DNA from: Burkholderiaceae bacterium
Lineage (GTDB): Bacteria; Pseudomonadota; Gammaproteobacteria; Burkholderiales; Burkholderiaceae
Length of the DNA stretch: 34,530 nucleotides
NCBI GenBank assembly: GCA_028871175.1
Contig: JAGWNU010000019.1
Location: 1 to 34,530, forward strand
Direction of reading: 5' to 3'
Of the stretch, positions 32,112 to 34,530 are shown one piece after another. Numbering within the stretch: the stretch's first letter is position 1; each line of letters starts with the position of its first letter. Both the position numbers and the translations under genes were made by a program. The notes beneath the pieces were generated by a model. The model was given only the letters and a program-made list of their open reading frames with translations. It was not told the origin of the DNA and did not search any database.

Positions 32112-33205
32112 CGGCGCACGCGCCGGGCACGCTGCCCCGCACCCTTCTCGTGATGGCCGGCGGCACGGGCGGACACATCTTCCCCGCACTGTCGGTGGCC
32201 AAGATGCTGGCCGCGCGCGGCTGGAAGGTGGTGTGGCTCGGCAATGCAAACGGCATGGAAGGGCAACTGGTGCCCAAGCACGGCTTCCCTCTGGAGTCGG
32301 TGCAGTTTGGTGGTTTGCGCGGCAAGGGTCTCCTCACCAAGTTTCTGCTGCCGCTCAATCTGTTGCGCGCGTTCTGGCAGAGCCTCGGCGTGGTGCGCCG
32401 TGTGCGCCCGAACGTTGTGCTCGGCATGGGCGGCTACATCACGTTCCCGGGCGGCATGATGAGCGTGCTGATGGGCCGCCCGCTGGTGCTGCACGAACAG
32501 AATTCGATTGCCGGTCTTGCCAACCGCGTGCTCGCGCGCGTGGCCGATCGCGTGCTGTGCGCGTTCCCGAACGCGCTGGCCAACGCAGAGTGGGTCGGCA
32601 ATCCGATCCGCGCGGATCTGGCGACGATCGCATCGCCGCAGACGCGCTACGCCGAGCGCACCGGCCCGCTGCGCGTGCTTGTCGTGGGTGGCAGCCTGGG
32701 CGCTGCGGCGCTCAATGACGTCGTGCCCAAGGCGTTGGCGCTGTTGCCCGCCGATTCCCGCCCCATCGTGATCCACCAGGCCGGCGCGAAGCAGATCGAC
32801 ACGCTGCGCGCGAATTACGCCGCCGCGGGCATCGACGACACGCACGCGCAGGCCGTTCCGTTCATTGACGACATGGCAGCCGCTTACGCGCACGCAGATC
32901 TGGTGATCTGCCGCGCGGGTGCCATGACCGTTTCCGAAGTGGCTGCGGCGGGCGTCGCAGCGCTGTTCGTGCCTTTCCCACATGCCGTGGACGATCACCA
33001 GACGACCAACGCGCGCTTCCTGTCCGGACGCGGTGCGGCCTTGCTGGTGCCTCAGTCGAAACTGAGTCCGGCATCGCTGGCGGATACACTCGCGTCCCTG
33101 ACGCGTGCGCAATTGGCCGATATGGCGGCTAAAGCACGCGAACAGGCAAGGCCGGAAGCGGCCGAGCGTGTCGCCGACGTGTGTGTTGCGGTGGCACGGG
33201 CATAG
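32108..33205 (+). CDS. murG: Lipid II synthase MurG (UDP-GlcNAc transferase)
   Basis: This is a 365-aa peripheral membrane glycosyltransferase (GT28) that adds GlcNAc to lipid I on the cytoplasmic face. The N-terminal phosphate-binding loop [11 protein letters not shown] is at residues 18-28. Further family blocks are [47 protein letters not shown] and the UDP-GlcNAc-binding [15 protein letters not shown] with [14 protein letters not shown]. Length matches E. coli MurG (355 aa). The start overlaps ftsW by four bases, and murC follows after 15 bases. Confidence 0.97.
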   Translation: MTAHAPGTLPRTLLVMAGGTGGHIFPALSVAKMLAARGWKVVWLGNANGMEGQLVPKHGFPLESVQFGGLRGKGLLTKFLLPLNLLRAFWQSLGVVRRVRPNVVLGMGGYITFPGGMMSVLMGRPLVLHEQNSIAGLANRVLARVADRVLCAFPNALANAEWVGNPIRADLATIASPQTRYAERTGPLRVLVVGGSLGAAALNDVVPKALALLPADSRPIVIHQAGAKQIDTLRANYAAAGIDDTHAQAVPFIDDMAAAYAHADLVICRAGAMTVSEVAAAGVAALFVPFPHAVDDHQTTNARFLSGRGAALLVPQSKLSPASLADTLASLTRAQLADMAAKAREQARPEAAERVADVCVAVARA

Positions 33206-33220
33206 AGAAGGAATCGACTG

Positions 33221-34530
33221 ATGAAGCACATCGTCAAAAACATCCATTTTGTAGGCATCGGTGGTGCCGGCATGAGCGGCATCGCGGAAGTGCTGCTCAA
33301 CCTGGGCTACCGCGTGACAGGCTCCGATCTGGGCACGAGCGCGGCGACCCAGCGTCTGGCTTCGCTGGGCGCGACCGTCATGCAGGGCCATGCGCCGGAG
33401 CATGTGGTCGGGGCGAACGCCGTGGTGGTCTCCACCGCCGTGCGCGGTGACAACCCGGAAGTGCTGGCCGCGCGTGCCAAGCGCATCCCGATCGTGCCGC
33501 GCGCCGTCATGCTCGCTGAGCTGATGCGGCTGAAGCAGGGCATTGCCATTGCAGGCACGCACGGCAAGACGACAACGACCAGCCTGGTCGCATCCGTGCT
33601 GGCCGAGGGCGGACTGGACCCGACCTTCGTGATTGGTGGCCGCCTGAACTCGGCCGGCGCCAATGCGCGGCTGGGCACGGGCGATTTCATCGTCGCCGAA
33701 GCGGACGAGTCCGACGCCTCGTTCCTCAACCTGTTCCCTGTGATCGAGGTCATCACCAACATCGATGCCGATCATATGGACACTTACGGGCACGACTTCG
33801 CGCGTCTGAAGCAGGCGTTCATCGAGTTCACGCATCGCCTGCCGTTCTACGGCATTGCCGTGTTGTGCGTGGATGACCCGAATGTGCGCGAGATTCTGCC
33901 GTTCGTCTCCAAGCCGATCGTCCGTTATGGTTTTGCCGAAGACGCGCAGGTGCGCGCGGTCAACGCGCGTGCCGTCGATGGCCGCATGGAATTCACCGTC
34001 ATCCGTCAGCTCAACGGCCATGCGGAGCCGCCGCTGTCGATCACGCTGAACCTGCCCGGCATGCACAACGTGCAGAACGCGTTGGCCGCCATCGCCATCG
34101 CCACCGAACTCGAAGTGCCGGACGAAGCCATCGTCAAGGCACTGGCGGAGTTCAACGGCGTCGGCCGCCGTTTCCAGCGCTACGGCGAAGTGCCGACCGC
34201 TGACGGCAACGGCCGCTTCACGCTCATCGACGATTACGGTCACCACCCGGTCGAGATGGCCGCCACGTTGGCAGCCGCCCGTGGTGCATTCCCGGGGCGT
34301 CGTCTCGTGCTGGCTTTCCAGCCGCATCGCTTTACGCGCACGCGCGACTGCTTCGAGGATTTCGTGAAGATCCTCGGTACCGTCGATGCGCTCCTGCTGG
34401 CCGAGGTCTATGCCGCCGGCGAGCCGCCGATTGTGGCGGCGGACGGACGGTCGCTCACCCGCGCGCTGCGTGTCGCCAACAAGGTCGAGCCCGTATTCGT
34501 GGAACAGATCGAAGAGATGCCGCAAGCCAT
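33221..34530 (+). CDS. murC: UDP-MurNAc:L-alanine ligase, 3' partial
   Basis: This is the first Mur ligase of the pathway, adding L-alanine to UDP-MurNAc in the cytoplasm. The frame opens at 33221 ([20 protein letters not shown]) behind AGAAGGAA and stays open for 436 codons to the window end, so roughly the last 40-55 residues are missing compared with the 491-aa E. coli protein. The UDP-binding [14 protein letters not shown], the ATP loop GTHGKTTTT at 112-120, [23 protein letters not shown] and the C-terminal [15 protein letters not shown] are all diagnostic. In other dcw clusters ddlB and ftsQ-ftsA-ftsZ follow, which I expect beyond the edge. Confidence 0.95.
   Translation, partial: MKHIVKNIHFVGIGGAGMSGIAEVLLNLGYRVTGSDLGTSAATQRLASLGATVMQGHAPEHVVGANAVVVSTAVRGDNPEVLAARAKRIPIVPRAVMLAELMRLKQGIAIAGTHGKTTTTSLVASVLAEGGLDPTFVIGGRLNSAGANARLGTGDFIVAEADESDASFLNLFPVIEVITNIDADHMDTYGHDFARLKQAFIEFTHRLPFYGIAVLCVDDPNVREILPFVSKPIVRYGFAEDAQVRAVNARAVDGRMEFTVIRQLNGHAEPPLSITLNLPGMHNVQNALAAIAIATELEVPDEAIVKALAEFNGVGRRFQRYGEVPTADGNGRFTLIDDYGHHPVEMAATLAAARGAFPGRRLVLAFQPHRFTRTRDCFEDFVKILGTVDALLLAEVYAAGEPPIVAADGRSLTRALRVANKVEPVFVEQIEEMPQA

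Noticed and set aside
32072..34525. 817-codon open frame on the minus strand across murG and murC
   Set aside because: It lies wholly antisense to two unmistakable genes, is rich in His, Arg, Gln and Asp as expected from the complement of GC-rich codons, and has no recognisable domain.
1..34530. Mobile elements, CRISPR arrays, tRNA or rRNA genes, toxin-antitoxin or defence genes
   Set aside because: I looked through the gene gaps for repeat-spacer patterns, terminal inverted repeats with transposase genes, tRNA-like CCA ends and anticodon arms, and short paired genes, and found none. Gaps are few and short.

Overview
The window is a GC-rich piece (about 65% GC by eye) of a beta-proteobacterial chromosome. 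The ubiquinone gene coq7, the Burkholderiales-style division and cell wall (dcw) cluster, a 16-strand-type beta-proteobacterial porin ending in Phe, and -10 boxes of the TACAAT kind together point to Ralstonia or a close relative. The genus is inferred from protein style, not from a database search. Genes are densely packed, and I see no insertion sequence, phage gene, tRNA, rRNA or CRISPR array.

Layout. (1) 1-3237, plus strand: the two ATPases of an oligopeptide/dipeptide ABC importer (the first cut by the window edge), followed by an ArgE-type M20 deacylase. (2) 3354-4511, minus: a lone branched-chain amino acid type periplasmic binding protein. (3) 4663-9917, minus: a complete fructose PTS operon fruB-fruK-fruA, where FruB is an EIIA-HPr-Enzyme I fusion, with a divergent LacI-type regulator at 10134-11129. 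The gap between them carries two operator-like palindromes placed on the two promoters. (4) 11213-14430, plus: a stand-alone cytoplasmic molybdopterin oxidoreductase and a lipoprotein zinc aminopeptidase, probably co-transcribed. (5) 14581-16290, plus: fadD, closed by a strong bidirectional terminator. (6) 16367-20174: a hemolysin III/PAQR-like membrane protein (minus), the ribosome rescue factor arfB (plus), an MHS-type MFS symporter (minus) and a general porin (minus). (7) 20552-21187: coq7. (8) 21548-34530, plus: the dcw cluster mraZ-rsmH-ftsL-ftsI-murE-murF-mraY-murD-ftsW-murG-murC, the last gene running off the end.

How the parts work together. FruA and FruB import and phosphorylate fructose to fructose-1-phosphate without needing a separate general PTS, FruK makes fructose-1,6-bisphosphate, and the LacI-type protein probably represses both itself and the operon. 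The dcw genes make UDP-MurNAc-pentapeptide (MurC, D, E, F), lipid I and lipid II (MraY, MurG), and polymerise and crosslink septal peptidoglycan (FtsW, FtsI, FtsL). Five of the dcw junctions are 4-base ATGA overlaps, so translation is probably coupled.

Most of the window is well-known housekeeping sequence, and I did not find a convincing undescribed system. The points worth a second look are regulatory or small: the fru operators, the 10-bp-periodic MraZ-type repeats at the mra promoter, a pair of 12-bp direct repeats exactly 21 bp apart before fadD, perfect palindromes in the porin/coq7 gap, the loss of the regulatory serine in the FruB HPr domain, an enlarged MurD, and the uncharacterised molybdoenzyme-lipoprotein pair.
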